14,343 bases of DNA from CAZOZP01 sp964584325 (GCA_964584325.1 CAZOZP010000075.1:1-14343); one strand, 5' to 3'. Positions 6,147 to 13,919 are shown, counted from the first letter of the stretch. The notes: generated by a model from the letters alone, not told the origin. Program-made: numbers and translations.

Positions 6147-8609
6147 ATGAAAATATTTAATGTTACAGTTTTAGCTGTCTTATTATATTCAGCAATCATT
6201 GCACAGAATCCGGGAAGCGTTAATAATAATGTGTTTCTAAATCCGGATGCGATAATAACTCCGCCGGCATCAGTAAAAAGCAAAATTCTAAGCGGAAAAC
6301 TTAGTTTTAATATCAGCAGGAAGATGTCTGAATACAAAGCGGATATGGCTGCAAATTCTGATGAAGATATTCCGGTGCCATACGAAACAGTTGCAATTTA
6401 TTTAGCAAACAGTCCATCGGCAAGTCAAATTACTGAACTGGAATCTCTCGGAGTGATTTGTTATCCCGGGAGCTGGATTCCTCCTCTCACAAATCATCCT
6501 CTGGGTTTTTTCCTTGCGCGTATGCCCGCCAACAAACTGAATGAAGTACTTTCGCTCGCCTACGTTAAAAAGATGGATACTTCCGAATACCAGAATACAC
6601 CGCAGAATAATTTCGGTGCAATATCGATAAATGCAGATGATGTCTGGGCAATGCCGGGATTGTATGACGGAACCGGTGTAAAAATAGCGGTGCTTGATTC
6701 CGGTATTGATACTTCATTTATGGGAACAGAGCTTCCGGCAGTTTTTGAAAAAATGGATTATTCGGCCTATCCGGCATCAACTGATACAGATGTTGCCAAT
6801 ATAACTTCAGGTCACGGAACACACGTAGCCGGATCTGTGCTTGCCAGAGGATATTATTCAGAAGGAAGAACAAATGACGGGAACGGAAGCACGGCGTTTA
6901 AAGGAATGGCACCGGGTGCTGATCTTGTGTTTCTGAAAATCGGGGGGGATGTCTCATCGAGTTCAACAGGCGATGCTATGATAGGAGCAATGCAGGCGGC
7001 GGTGAATGTTTATGATGCTGATATTCTCACTATGAGTTACGGCGGCTGGTATGCACATCACGACGGGAGTTCTTCCGTTGAACAGACTGCAGACTGGGTA
7101 TTCAGTCAGGGCAAACCATTCTTTATTTCAGCAGGAAATAACGGTGCGGCCAGACAGCATTATTCCGGAACAGTTGCCGGAAACGATTCAACAGATCTAA
7201 TTGCTGTTACGGCACCTGAAAGCGGAACGCTGACTTATAATTTGGTCTGGTTCGACGGTGCATCAAGAAATAATTTATATATGAATTACTACAATTCTGC
7301 CGAGCAAAAGATTACAACAGACATTGTTCAACAAGAAACTACGGAAAGTGCAAGAGGAACAGAATCGAAATATTCATATTACAATCTATTCACTTCAGCC
7401 GGTGTGTATTATCTAAGGGTAATAAATGATTCCCCGAATTCGCAGGATTTCCATATTTATTTTGATAATTACGGTTATGGCATTACAACATTTAACAATC
7501 CGGATCCTTTTTACACTATAGGCCAGCCTGCATCTGCAGATAATGCATTTGCAGTGGGAGCATATTCTTCAAGAGCAAACTGGATAAGTTATGACGGAAC
7601 CGGCCCTTATGCATATAACGGTGCAAACCCTTTGAATGATATTGCTGTGTTTTCCAGCCGGGGCCCGAGAGTTAACGGAGGTGTTTTGAAACCGAATATT
7701 TGCGCACCGGGAACGGCAATTATTTCACTAAGAGACAGGGATGTTTATACTTCGCCCGGTGGTTCATGGATTGATGATGACGGAGTTACAAGTGCCGGTG
7801 ATGCAAACTATCTTGTTATGCAGGGAACCAGTATGGCCTGTCCGATTGCAGCAGGAGCAGCTGCATTGCTTAAACAAAAAGAACCTGCGGCAACGGCGCA
7901 AAATATTTATGATGCAATCGTAAATACTGCCGCATCTTCAGCAGAAACAGGAGCTTTACCGAATAATACCTGGGGTAACGGGAAAATGGATGTTGCCGCG
8001 GCATTAGTATCTGAAGAACTTCCTGTTGAACTAACTGCATTTTCGGCTTCTGTTAATGAAGGGAAAGTTATTCTAAACTGGCAGACTGAAACAGAAATCA
8101 ATAACTATGGTTTTGAGATAGAAAGAGTAATGATAACCGGTCAATTGTTACCGGTTAATGAAAAATGGGAAAAGATCGGATTTATTGAAGGTGCGGGGAA
8201 TTCGAACATACCGAAATCTTATTTATTCACGGATAATTCTCAGATAGAAGAGCGTAAACGAAGCTACCGTTTGAAACAATTAGATCTGGACGGAAAATTT
8301 ACATATTCTGAGGAAATAACTGTGGAACTTTCGGCAATCCCGGCAGAGTTTTCATTGTCTCAGAACTATCCTAATCCGTTTAATCCTTCTACAATAATTG
8401 AATTTTCATTGCCTAATGATTCAGATGTAAAGCTTAAAGTTTACAATCTCTTAGGACAAGAAGTGGTATCATTAATCGATGGAGAAATGAAAGCGGGCTA
8501 CCATAAAGTCAAATTTGATGCAACATCCGGACTTGCAAGCGGAGTGTATCTGTATAAGATTCATGCAGGAGAATATTCAGCTGTGAAGAAGCTCATGCTG
8601 CTAAAATAA
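6147..8609 (+). CDS. Secreted subtilisin-like (S8) serine protease with type IX sorting tail
   Basis: Extracellular or cell-surface endopeptidase of 820 residues. A signal peptide covers 1-19 (MKIFNVTVLAVLLYSAIIA). Residues 78-145 look like an I9-type propeptide or inhibitor region. The S8 domain spans about 173-620, with D184 (AVLDSGID), H223 (SGHGTHVAGS), oxyanion N331 (ISAGNNG) and S562 (GTSMACP). Between N331 and S562 lie about 230 residues, much more than in subtilisin. Residues 340-445 look like an inserted beta-sandwich. Residues 625-730 are a beta-sandwich module (LPVELTAFSASVNEGKV) often seen before such tails. Residues 735-820 are the sorting tail with SQNYPNPFNPST, YNLLGQEV and ASGVYLYKI. 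AAGGGG at 6135-6140 is the ribosome site. Substrate unknown. Confidence 0.93.
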   Translation: MKIFNVTVLAVLLYSAIIAQNPGSVNNNVFLNPDAIITPPASVKSKILSGKLSFNISRKMSEYKADMAANSDEDIPVPYETVAIYLANSPSASQITELESLGVICYPGSWIPPLTNHPLGFFLARMPANKLNEVLSLAYVKKMDTSEYQNTPQNNFGAISINADDVWAMPGLYDGTGVKIAVLDSGIDTSFMGTELPAVFEKMDYSAYPASTDTDVANITSGHGTHVAGSVLARGYYSEGRTNDGNGSTAFKGMAPGADLVFLKIGGDVSSSSTGDAMIGAMQAAVNVYDADILTMSYGGWYAHHDGSSSVEQTADWVFSQGKPFFISAGNNGAARQHYSGTVAGNDSTDLIAVTAPESGTLTYNLVWFDGASRNNLYMNYYNSAEQKITTDIVQQETTESARGTESKYSYYNLFTSAGVYYLRVINDSPNSQDFHIYFDNYGYGITTFNNPDPFYTIGQPASADNAFAVGAYSSRANWISYDGTGPYAYNGANPLNDIAVFSSRGPRVNGGVLKPNICAPGTAIISLRDRDVYTSPGGSWIDDDGVTSAGDANYLVMQGTSMACPIAAGAAALLKQKEPAATAQNIYDAIVNTAASSAETGALPNNTWGNGKMDVAAALVSEELPVELTAFSASVNEGKVILNWQTETEINNYGFEIERVMITGQLLPVNEKWEKIGFIEGAGNSNIPKSYLFTDNSQIEERKRSYRLKQLDLDGKFTYSEEITVELSAIPAEFSLSQNYPNPFNPSTIIEFSLPNDSDVKLKVYNLLGQEVVSLIDGEMKAGYHKVKFDATSGLASGVYLYKIHAGEYSAVKKLMLLK

Positions 8610-8617
8610 CAGAGCCG

Positions 8618-8667
8618 GAGGCTGTCTCAAATCAGCCAAATGAAAGATCCTTTTGAGAGACAGCCTC
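8618..8667. repeat. 50-bp element with 11-bp perfect terminal inverted repeats
   Basis: GAGGCTGTCTC (8618-8628) and GAGACAGCCTC (8657-8667) are exact inverse complements. Pairing continues inward as AAA/TTT past a 2-base GA bulge. It begins 8 bases after the protease stop, in a convergent gap. No T-run follows on the + strand, so it is not a textbook intrinsic terminator. The GAGGCTGTCTCAAA end resembles terminal repeats of some insertion sequences as I remember them, so a remnant or miniature element is an alternative. Confidence 0.6.
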
Positions 8668-8824
8668 TAAAGCGCCGTGGTTATTAGAGCCACACTTTAT
8701 AATGAAATTGAGGGAGTTCTAAGTTCAAAGTGTTGCCGGACAAAACCCCGAAATTGAATGATATTGATGCTATCTGAATAAAGGGGCGTATGCGATACGC
8801 TCATACAGAAAACACATTGAGTTT
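8668..8824. other. Convergent intergenic stretch without a gene
   Basis: 157 bases between the inverted repeat after the protease and the end of the haem operon. Apart from the palindrome at 8784-8802 and a weak 5-bp stem around 8677-8693, I see no coding potential, promoter or RNA gene. Confidence 0.6.
8784..8802 (-). terminator. Possible intrinsic terminator of the haem operon
   Basis: GCGTAT/ATACGC pair around a 3-base loop (8786-8800), with one G-T and one G-C pair extending the stem to 8784-8802. On the - strand the stem is followed by CTTTATT, a weak T-rich tail, and lies 22 bases beyond the hemG stop. The position suits termination of hemE-N-H-G. The tail is poor, so it may simply be a dispersed palindrome. 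Confidence 0.4.
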
Positions 8825-10192
8825 TTATCTTTCTGCAATTCTTTCGGATAATTCGTTTGCAGATTTAATGCAGTCGCCAACGGATATTCCGCCTCTGAAA
8901 TTTCCGCTTATGAAAAATCCGAAATTGCTGTTTTCGAATTCACTGAATGCATTTTCATACTCAATGTAACCTATATTGTACTGCGGAATTGCTTTAGGCC
9001 AGTACATCTCTTTTTGATAAACAGGTGCAGAAGCGGTTTGCATTATTTCGGTAAATTCTTTTAGAACATCTTTCGCGAGTACATCATTGAAGTCCGTTAT
9101 ACCGGCTTTTGCTCCTCCGGTAAACAATGTGAACGAGGAAATACCTTCGGGAGCACGGTTAGGGAATATTGCCGAACTCCAGATAGCTCCGAGAAATTTT
9201 TTCTTTTCCTTAGACGGTATCAGAAATCCGAAGCCGTCAGGTTTTATTCCTAAATCAGATGTGTTGAAGCCTAAGTATGAAACTTTAACCGGGGGATAAT
9301 AAACTGCTTTCAATCTTTCGATAATGCTGCTCTCTCCGAATCCGATAATATTGCTTAATGAATATGCCGGAATTGTTGATATCACACAATCTGCAGCAAT
9401 AACTGCGGACTCTCCCAAGCCAGATACTGTTTGAATGATATATTTGTCTGAGTCTTTTGTAATGCGTTTAACTGATGTATCTAGAAGCACTGAATTACTT
9501 AATTTTTGGTGCAGGGCTAATGGCAGACTCTGCATCCCGTTGATAAAAGAGAACATTTTTGCGTGCTGTTTTGAAGTCTCACCCGACTTCTTTCTTTCTC
9601 TTGCTCCTTTTATCATTCCTTTTATTAAACCGCCGTAAACTTCTTCAAGTCTGTATAGTTTGGGAAAGGCAGATTTTACGCTCAGCTTTTCCGGGTCACC
9701 GGCAAATACTCCGGAAATGAAAGGATCTATTGCATAATCAAGAAATTCTTCGCCAAGTCTGCGTCTTACAAAATCTGCTATGCTTTGATACCAGCCGTCA
9801 TCAGATTTTCCCACGAATGGCTCTTTTAATATTCTTAGCTTGCCGCGGAAGGAGAAGAGTTTAGTTTTAAGCATAATCGCAGGTGAGGGGGCAAGGCAGT
9901 GCAGATTCCCGTTTCTGAAAATATATCTTTTTGCGGCTGCGGGATTTGAATAAATAAACTCATTTCCGAGACCTGCATAATCAACAAGTGTTTTTATGTG
10001 AGGGGAAGTCTCGAGTCCGCTGTTTGGACCGAGATCCACTGTATATTCGTTTGCCGAAAGACTTATCATTTTTCCGCCGGGCTTTGAGGCTTCTTCAATT
10101 ACAAGAACATCTAATCCTCTTAGTTTCAGAAAAGCGGCTGTTGCCATTCCGGATATTCCTGCTCCGATAATTACAATTTTTCCCTTGTTCAT
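8825..10192 (-). CDS. hemG: Protoporphyrinogen oxidase, HemY-type flavoprotein
   Basis: FAD enzyme that oxidises protoporphyrinogen IX to protoporphyrin IX, the penultimate step of haem synthesis. Its 455 residues are normal for the HemY/PPOX family (also called hemY), and unlike the short flavodoxin-type HemG of E. coli. The dinucleotide-binding fold is at the N-terminus: GAGISG at 10-15, E33 at the end of the second strand, and PGGK at 38-41. VDLGPNSG is at 52-59. The C-terminal FAD motif FFISGNFRGGISVGDCI is at about 426-442. Homologues in Gram-positive bacteria oxidise coproporphyrinogen instead; with HemN in the same operon the protoporphyrin substrate is more likely. It is last in the operon, and its ATG overlaps the hemH stop as ATGA with only a weak GGAAA site, so translation is probably coupled. 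Confidence 0.9.
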   Translation of the reverse strand: MNKGKIVIIGAGISGMATAAFLKLRGLDVLVIEEASKPGGKMISLSANEYTVDLGPNSGLETSPHIKTLVDYAGLGNEFIYSNPAAAKRYIFRNGNLHCLAPSPAIMLKTKLFSFRGKLRILKEPFVGKSDDGWYQSIADFVRRRLGEEFLDYAIDPFISGVFAGDPEKLSVKSAFPKLYRLEEVYGGLIKGMIKGARERKKSGETSKQHAKMFSFINGMQSLPLALHQKLSNSVLLDTSVKRITKDSDKYIIQTVSGLGESAVIAADCVISTIPAYSLSNIIGFGESSIIERLKAVYYPPVKVSYLGFNTSDLGIKPDGFGFLIPSKEKKKFLGAIWSSAIFPNRAPEGISSFTLFTGGAKAGITDFNDVLAKDVLKEFTEIMQTASAPVYQKEMYWPKAIPQYNIGYIEYENAFSEFENSNFGFFISGNFRGGISVGDCIKSANELSERIAER

Positions 10193-11142
10193 TTTATTTC
10201 CGATAATACAATTTTCTTTAATGCATTAATGAATAACGGCGAATCATTTAAGCCCTGAATTACTTTATAACTTTCTATACCTGATTCCTTTGCTGTATGT
10301 CTGTACTCAATATCAAGTTCGTAGAGTGTTTCGATATGGTCCGAAACAAAACTTACAGGAATAATAATAAGATTTTTTTTGCCTTCAGCTGCAAGTTTTT
10401 TTATCGTGTTTTCGGTTGAAGGTTCAAGCCATTTAACCGGACCCACTTTACTCTGAAAACATAAATGCCACTCGTGACTTTGTTTTCGTTTTTCCATTAT
10501 GCTTCTTACAGTCTTTTCGATTTGAATGCTGTAAGGATCTCCGCTTTTCACCATGCTCACAGGTGTTCCGTGGGCACTGAACACAAGTTGTAAATTACTT
10601 CGTATAGATATCTCGCTCTCTTCTATAGCCTTATCTATTCGCTCATTCAGTGCTTCAATATAATCTTCATTATCACAATAGTTATTTATGAATACTGCAC
10701 GTTTGTCTTCCCCGAAACATCTTTTCCATTCATTGAAAGATGAGCCGGTTGTGCTTATTGAATAATGAGGGTATAAAGGCAGAAGAATTATTCTGTCAAA
10801 AAATTTGTTTCTGATTATTCCGGCAGTTTCTTTAGTTAACGGATTCCAGTACCTCATTGCCGTAAAAACTTCTATCTCCGGGTAAGTTTCTTTAAGAGAT
10901 TTTTCGAGCATAGATCTTTGAATTTCAGTCCACTTGTTAATCGGGGAACTTCCGCCTATCTGCCTGTATTCTTCAATTATTTTCGGAGCACGGCGCGATG
11001 AAATTATTCCTGCAAAAAGCTTCTGACCGAACGGAAGTCTGAAAATGTCTTTATCACTGAACAGATTAAATAAAAAGGGCTGTACGGCCTGCAAGGAATC
11101 CGGACCTCCCAGATTAAAAAGCACTATGCAAATTTTCTTCAT
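10189..11142 (-). CDS. hemH: Ferrochelatase
   Basis: Inserts ferrous iron into protoporphyrin IX to make protohaem, the last step of the pathway. It has 317 residues, close to the 310 of B. subtilis HemH. Visible family features are LFNLGGPDSL at 8-17, GGSSPI at 63-68, YPHYSISTTGS at 124-134, catalytic FSAHGTP with H191, CFQSKVGPVKWLEP at 228-241, and PVSFVSDHIETLYELDIEY with E271. No C-terminal iron-sulphur cysteine extension is present. The GAGG ribosome site overlaps the hemN stop codon 4 bases before the ATG, and its own TGA overlaps the hemG ATG. With hemG it completes the protoporphyrin branch. Confidence 0.96.
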   Translation of the reverse strand: MKKICIVLFNLGGPDSLQAVQPFLFNLFSDKDIFRLPFGQKLFAGIISSRRAPKIIEEYRQIGGSSPINKWTEIQRSMLEKSLKETYPEIEVFTAMRYWNPLTKETAGIIRNKFFDRIILLPLYPHYSISTTGSSFNEWKRCFGEDKRAVFINNYCDNEDYIEALNERIDKAIEESEISIRSNLQLVFSAHGTPVSMVKSGDPYSIQIEKTVRSIMEKRKQSHEWHLCFQSKVGPVKWLEPSTENTIKKLAAEGKKNLIIIPVSFVSDHIETLYELDIEYRHTAKESGIESYKVIQGLNDSPLFINALKKIVLSEIK

Positions 11143-11148
11143 AATTCC

Positions 11149-12525
11149 TCAGATTGTGCGAGAGTATCGGGTGTTGTCTTCCTTGTTTAAAAGAAAAGCA
11201 TCGAAACACATAGCAATGTTTCTTATCAGGAATCTGCCTTTTCCCGTTACCCGGATTTTTTCTGAATCCATTTCTATCAGTCCGTCTTCCTGAAAAGTTT
11301 TAAGCAATTTCAGAGAATCGGAAAAATAGTCTTTGAATAATACACCGTAATTGTCATCGGTCATTTTGAAATCAATTTCAAAATCGCACATTATTTTGCT
11401 GATTACTCTTCTTCTAAGAAGATCGTCTTCGTTAAGTTTGTAGCCTTTAAATACCGCAAATTCGTTTTTGTCAATTCTATCGTAGTATTCCTTCTCGGTT
11501 TTCAGATTTTGAGAATATATATCATCAAAATTTCCGATTGACGTAATGCCGAAACCGTATAGGTCTGCGCCTGCATTTGTACTGTATCCCTGGAAATTTC
11601 TGTAAAGCTTTTTGTAATTCAATGCAACAGAAAGTTCATCCTCAGGAAGAGCAAAATGATCCATTCCGATAAATATATATCCCGCGGAAGTGAGTTTTTC
11701 AGCGGCTGATTTGAATATCTGAAGTTTTTCTTCTGCCGAAGGAAGGTCTTGCTCTTTTATCAGAGTCATATGCTTTTTTAGCCAGGGAAGGTGAGCATAA
11801 TTAAAGAGAGCTATTCTTTCCGGACGAATATCAATTACTTTATCTACACTTAAATTAAAACTTTCTTCTGTCTGGAAGGGCAGACCATACATAAGATCTA
11901 TGTTTAGACTCGAAAATCCTAAATCTCTTACCCACTCAACAACTTCAAGCGTCATTTCTTCAGGCTGAATTCTGTTTACCGCTCTCTGAACTTTTTCTGA
12001 AAAATCCTGCACGCCCATGCTGATTCTATTGAAACCGGATTCTCTGAGCGCTTCAAGATGAGTTTTAGTCAGTTCTCTCGGATCAATCTCGCAGCCGGAT
12101 TCAGAATTGTGTGAAATATTGAATCTGCTTCTTATTGCACCGGCAAGTTCAAGAATTTCTTCGGGAAGCAGATGAGTTGGAGTTCCTCCGCCCCAATGGA
12201 TTTGGTTTACCCTTCGCGATGAATCAATATTCTTTATAAATAAATCTATTTCTTTAATTAGATATTTAACATATGTGTTTATTCGTCCGCGATTTTTACT
12301 CAGAATCATACTGCAGCCGCAAAAATAGCACTGTGTATCACAAAAAGGCAGGTGAAAGTAAAGCGAAAGCGGATTAGTATTGCCCGGATAATTGTTAAGC
12401 CTTAATGCTTCCAAAAAGTTTTCCCGGCCGAAACTCTCCGAAAAATGCGGAGCCGTGGGATAACTGGTATAACGCGGACCTGGTTTATCGTATTTTCTGA
12501 TTAAAGCAATATCTATATCAATCAT
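11149..12525 (-). CDS. hemN: Oxygen-independent coproporphyrinogen III oxidase
   Basis: Radical-SAM enzyme that decarboxylates two propionates of coproporphyrinogen III to give protoporphyrinogen IX without oxygen. It has 458 residues from the ATG at 12525, against 457 in E. coli. The [4Fe-4S] motif is FCDTQCYFCGC, Cys at 63, 67, 70 and 72 counted from the upstream ATG at 12528. YTSYPTAPHF lies near the N-terminus, HWGGGTPT follows, then ISMGVQDF, NIDLMYGLPFQT, and the HemN C-terminal motif RNIAMCFDAFL. These set it apart from the HemW haem chaperone. The second ATG (12525) is 5 bases after AAGGA, against 2 for the first, so it is the slightly better start. Either start overlaps the end of hemE. 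hemH begins 6 bases downstream. Confidence 0.95.
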   Translation of the reverse strand: MIDIDIALIRKYDKPGPRYTSYPTAPHFSESFGRENFLEALRLNNYPGNTNPLSLYFHLPFCDTQCYFCGCSMILSKNRGRINTYVKYLIKEIDLFIKNIDSSRRVNQIHWGGGTPTHLLPEEILELAGAIRSRFNISHNSESGCEIDPRELTKTHLEALRESGFNRISMGVQDFSEKVQRAVNRIQPEEMTLEVVEWVRDLGFSSLNIDLMYGLPFQTEESFNLSVDKVIDIRPERIALFNYAHLPWLKKHMTLIKEQDLPSAEEKLQIFKSAAEKLTSAGYIFIGMDHFALPEDELSVALNYKKLYRNFQGYSTNAGADLYGFGITSIGNFDDIYSQNLKTEKEYYDRIDKNEFAVFKGYKLNEDDLLRRRVISKIMCDFEIDFKMTDDNYGVLFKDYFSDSLKLLKTFQEDGLIEMDSEKIRVTGKGRFLIRNIAMCFDAFLLNKEDNTRYSRTI

Positions 12526-13576
12526 CATTTTCCTTATGGAATTTCGGACTTTCAGTTTTTATGTAATCAACAAGAAATCTGAGGTTATCCGGATTTGTTT
12601 CAGGAAGAATTCCGTGTCCGAGATTAAATATATGTCCGCTGCCTTCTCCGTAGGATTTAAGAACAGAAGCCGCGGCTTTCTGAATGGAATCTTTACCTGC
12701 AAGAAGAATTGAAGGATCCAGATTCCCCTGAAGTGCAGTCTTTTCGCCGAATTTGCTTCGCACCGAACCCAAATCGAAAGTCCAGTCCAAACCGATTACA
12801 TCAGCACCGCAATTCGAAATACTTCTGAGATTTTCGTGTACTCCTTTTGCAAAAACAATTACCGGAACTCCCTGAGTTTTGATTTCCGAAATAATACGGC
12901 TTATATAATAAAGGGAGAACTCGTTAAAAGCCGCAGGAGAAAGTATTCCGCCCCAGGAGTCAAATAACTGAACAGCATTAACACCGGCTTCTATTTTTGC
13001 CTTCAGATAGCCGGCAACAGCAGAAGCAATAAAATCGAGAATTTCGTGCGCAAGATCAGGATCTTCGTAAATCATTTTTTTAACAACGCTGAAATTCTTA
13101 GAGCCGAATCCTTCTACCATATATGTAAGAAGTGTCCAGGGCGAACCGCTGAATCCGATTAGCGGAACTCTCCCGTCAAGTTCTCTTTTAACAAGAGTTA
13201 CTGCTTCAAGCACATATTTAAGGTCGGAAGCAGGATCTATTCTGCGAAGTTTTTTAAAATCGGAATGAGAGCGGACAGGTGAAGGGAACTGGGGTCCTTT
13301 TCCTTCGTTCATTATAAGTTCCATACCCATAGCTTCGGGAATAACAAGTATATCAGAGAAAAGAATTGCCGCATCAACTCCTATTAAATCTACAGGCTGA
13401 AGTGTTACTTCTGCCGCGAGCGATGGAGTTTTGCACATAGTAAGAAAATCGGCTTTAGCTCTCACCGCACGATATTCCGGAAGATACCTTCCGGCCTGAC
13501 GCATTACCCAGATTGGGGTACGTTCAACAGGCATTCTGTAACAGGCTTTAATAAATAAATCATTTTTCAGGCTCAA
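12518..13576 (-). CDS. hemE: Uroporphyrinogen III decarboxylase
   Basis: Decarboxylates the four acetate side chains of uroporphyrinogen III to give coproporphyrinogen III. It has 352 residues, close to 354 in E. coli. Substrate-pocket residues known from the family are visible: R26 and R30 in MRQAGRYLPEYR, D75 in LFSDILV, Y152 in WTLLTYM, S207 in FDSWGG, and H321 in NLGHGILPETNPDN. The start is TTG at 13576, with AAGGAG 6 bases before it. The next in-frame ATG would be residue 15 and would cut into the conserved N-terminus. It is first in the hemE-N-H-G operon, and its end overlaps the start of hemN. The region upstream holds a palindrome and a possible promoter. Confidence 0.96.
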   Translation of the reverse strand: MSLKNDLFIKACYRMPVERTPIWVMRQAGRYLPEYRAVRAKADFLTMCKTPSLAAEVTLQPVDLIGVDAAILFSDILVIPEAMGMELIMNEGKGPQFPSPVRSHSDFKKLRRIDPASDLKYVLEAVTLVKRELDGRVPLIGFSGSPWTLLTYMVEGFGSKNFSVVKKMIYEDPDLAHEILDFIASAVAGYLKAKIEAGVNAVQLFDSWGGILSPAAFNEFSLYYISRIISEIKTQGVPVIVFAKGVHENLRSISNCGADVIGLDWTFDLGSVRSKFGEKTALQGNLDPSILLAGKDSIQKAAASVLKSYGEGSGHIFNLGHGILPETNPDNLRFLVDYIKTESPKFHKENDD

Positions 13577-13582
13577 ACTTTA

Positions 13583-13588
13583 CTCCTT
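13583..13588 (-). promoter_or_regulatory. Ribosome binding site deciding the TTG start of hemE
   Basis: AAGGAG on the - strand, 6 bases before the TTG at 13576-13574. It supports a TTG start over any later ATG. Confidence 0.8.
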
Positions 13589-13613
13589 TTATCGCGTTCC
13601 GGTAAAATAAGGG

Positions 13614-13633
13614 GGATAAACAAGTGTTTATCC
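13614..13633. promoter_or_regulatory. Perfect 8-bp palindrome upstream of hemE (candidate operator)
   Basis: GGATAAAC (13614-13621) and GTTTATCC (13626-13633) are exact inverse complements around AAGT. The centre is about 47 bases before the hemE TTG. The size and symmetry suit a dimeric regulator site, or a small hairpin in the hemE leader. It is not followed by a T-run on either strand. The same GATAAAC heptamer recurs at 13721-13727 and 13884-13890 in this intergenic region. The binding protein is unknown. Confidence 0.5.
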
Positions 13634-13648
13634 GGCATAACACCTGGC

Positions 13649-13656
13649 CAAATTTA
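13649..13656 (-). promoter_or_regulatory. Possible -7 element for the haem operon
   Basis: TAAATTTG on the - strand fits the Bacteroidota TAnnTTTG -7 consensus. Transcription would start near 13642 and place the palindrome (13614-13633) in the early leader. There is no good TTG element at the expected distance upstream, so this is weak. Confidence 0.25.
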
Positions 13657-13726
13657 CAAAAACTTGCGTCCTTAATAAATAAAAAAATAAGTTAGCGTAT
13701 CTGTTTATATAGAACAATCTGATAAA

Positions 13727-13884
13727 CCCAAATTTGTCATTGAGGAAGAAAGTAATGACAAATCGCCTAACAAAATCTAAATCCCGCAAAATGCGGGATA
13801 AGATTTTGTAAGGCGGGGTTACCCAAATTATTCTTTCTTTGCAATGGTATTCAGTGATAAAGATTTTCTAACGAATAATTTGGG
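13727..13884. repeat. 158-bp nested inverted-repeat element, MITE-like
   Basis: The ends are CCCAAATT (13727-13734) and AATTTGGG (13877-13884), and ATAAA flanks both sides (13722-13726 and 13885-13889), like a 5-bp target duplication. Inside are three stems. The first is ATTTGTCATT/AATGACAAAT (13732-13741 with 13754-13763). The second is a 52-base hairpin at 13764-13815 with stems of 5, 9 and 8 bp. The third is the 12-bp repeat CCCAAATTATTC/GAATAATTTGGG (13822-13833 with 13873-13884). No transposase or convincing reading frame is inside. It could be a miniature mobile element, a REP-like dispersed repeat, or a structured regulatory region. Confidence 0.6.
13764..13815. repeat. Long three-segment hairpin (22 of about 24 positions paired)
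   Basis: CGCCT pairs with AGGCG, ACAAAATCT with AGATTTTGT, and ATCCCGCA with TGCGGGAT. The segments are separated by an A/A mismatch and an AA/A internal loop, and capped by AAA. This is the most stable structure in the window. No T-run follows on either strand, so it is not a canonical terminator. Confidence 0.75.
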
Positions 13885-13919
13885 ATAAACGATTTCTTTT
13901 GCTCATAGATAAAGATAAC

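Noticed and set aside
11149..12525. HemW haem chaperone instead of HemN
   Set aside because: The C-x3-C-x2-C-x-C motif, the YTSYPTAPHF N-terminus, the RNIAMCFDAFL C-terminus and the operon context all fit true HemN.
13755..13811. An 18-codon + strand reading frame (MTNRLTKSKSRKMRDKIL) preceded by GAGG
   Set aside because: It lies within the long hairpin, so its composition is dictated by the inverted repeats, and it has no recognisable family. Treated as chance.
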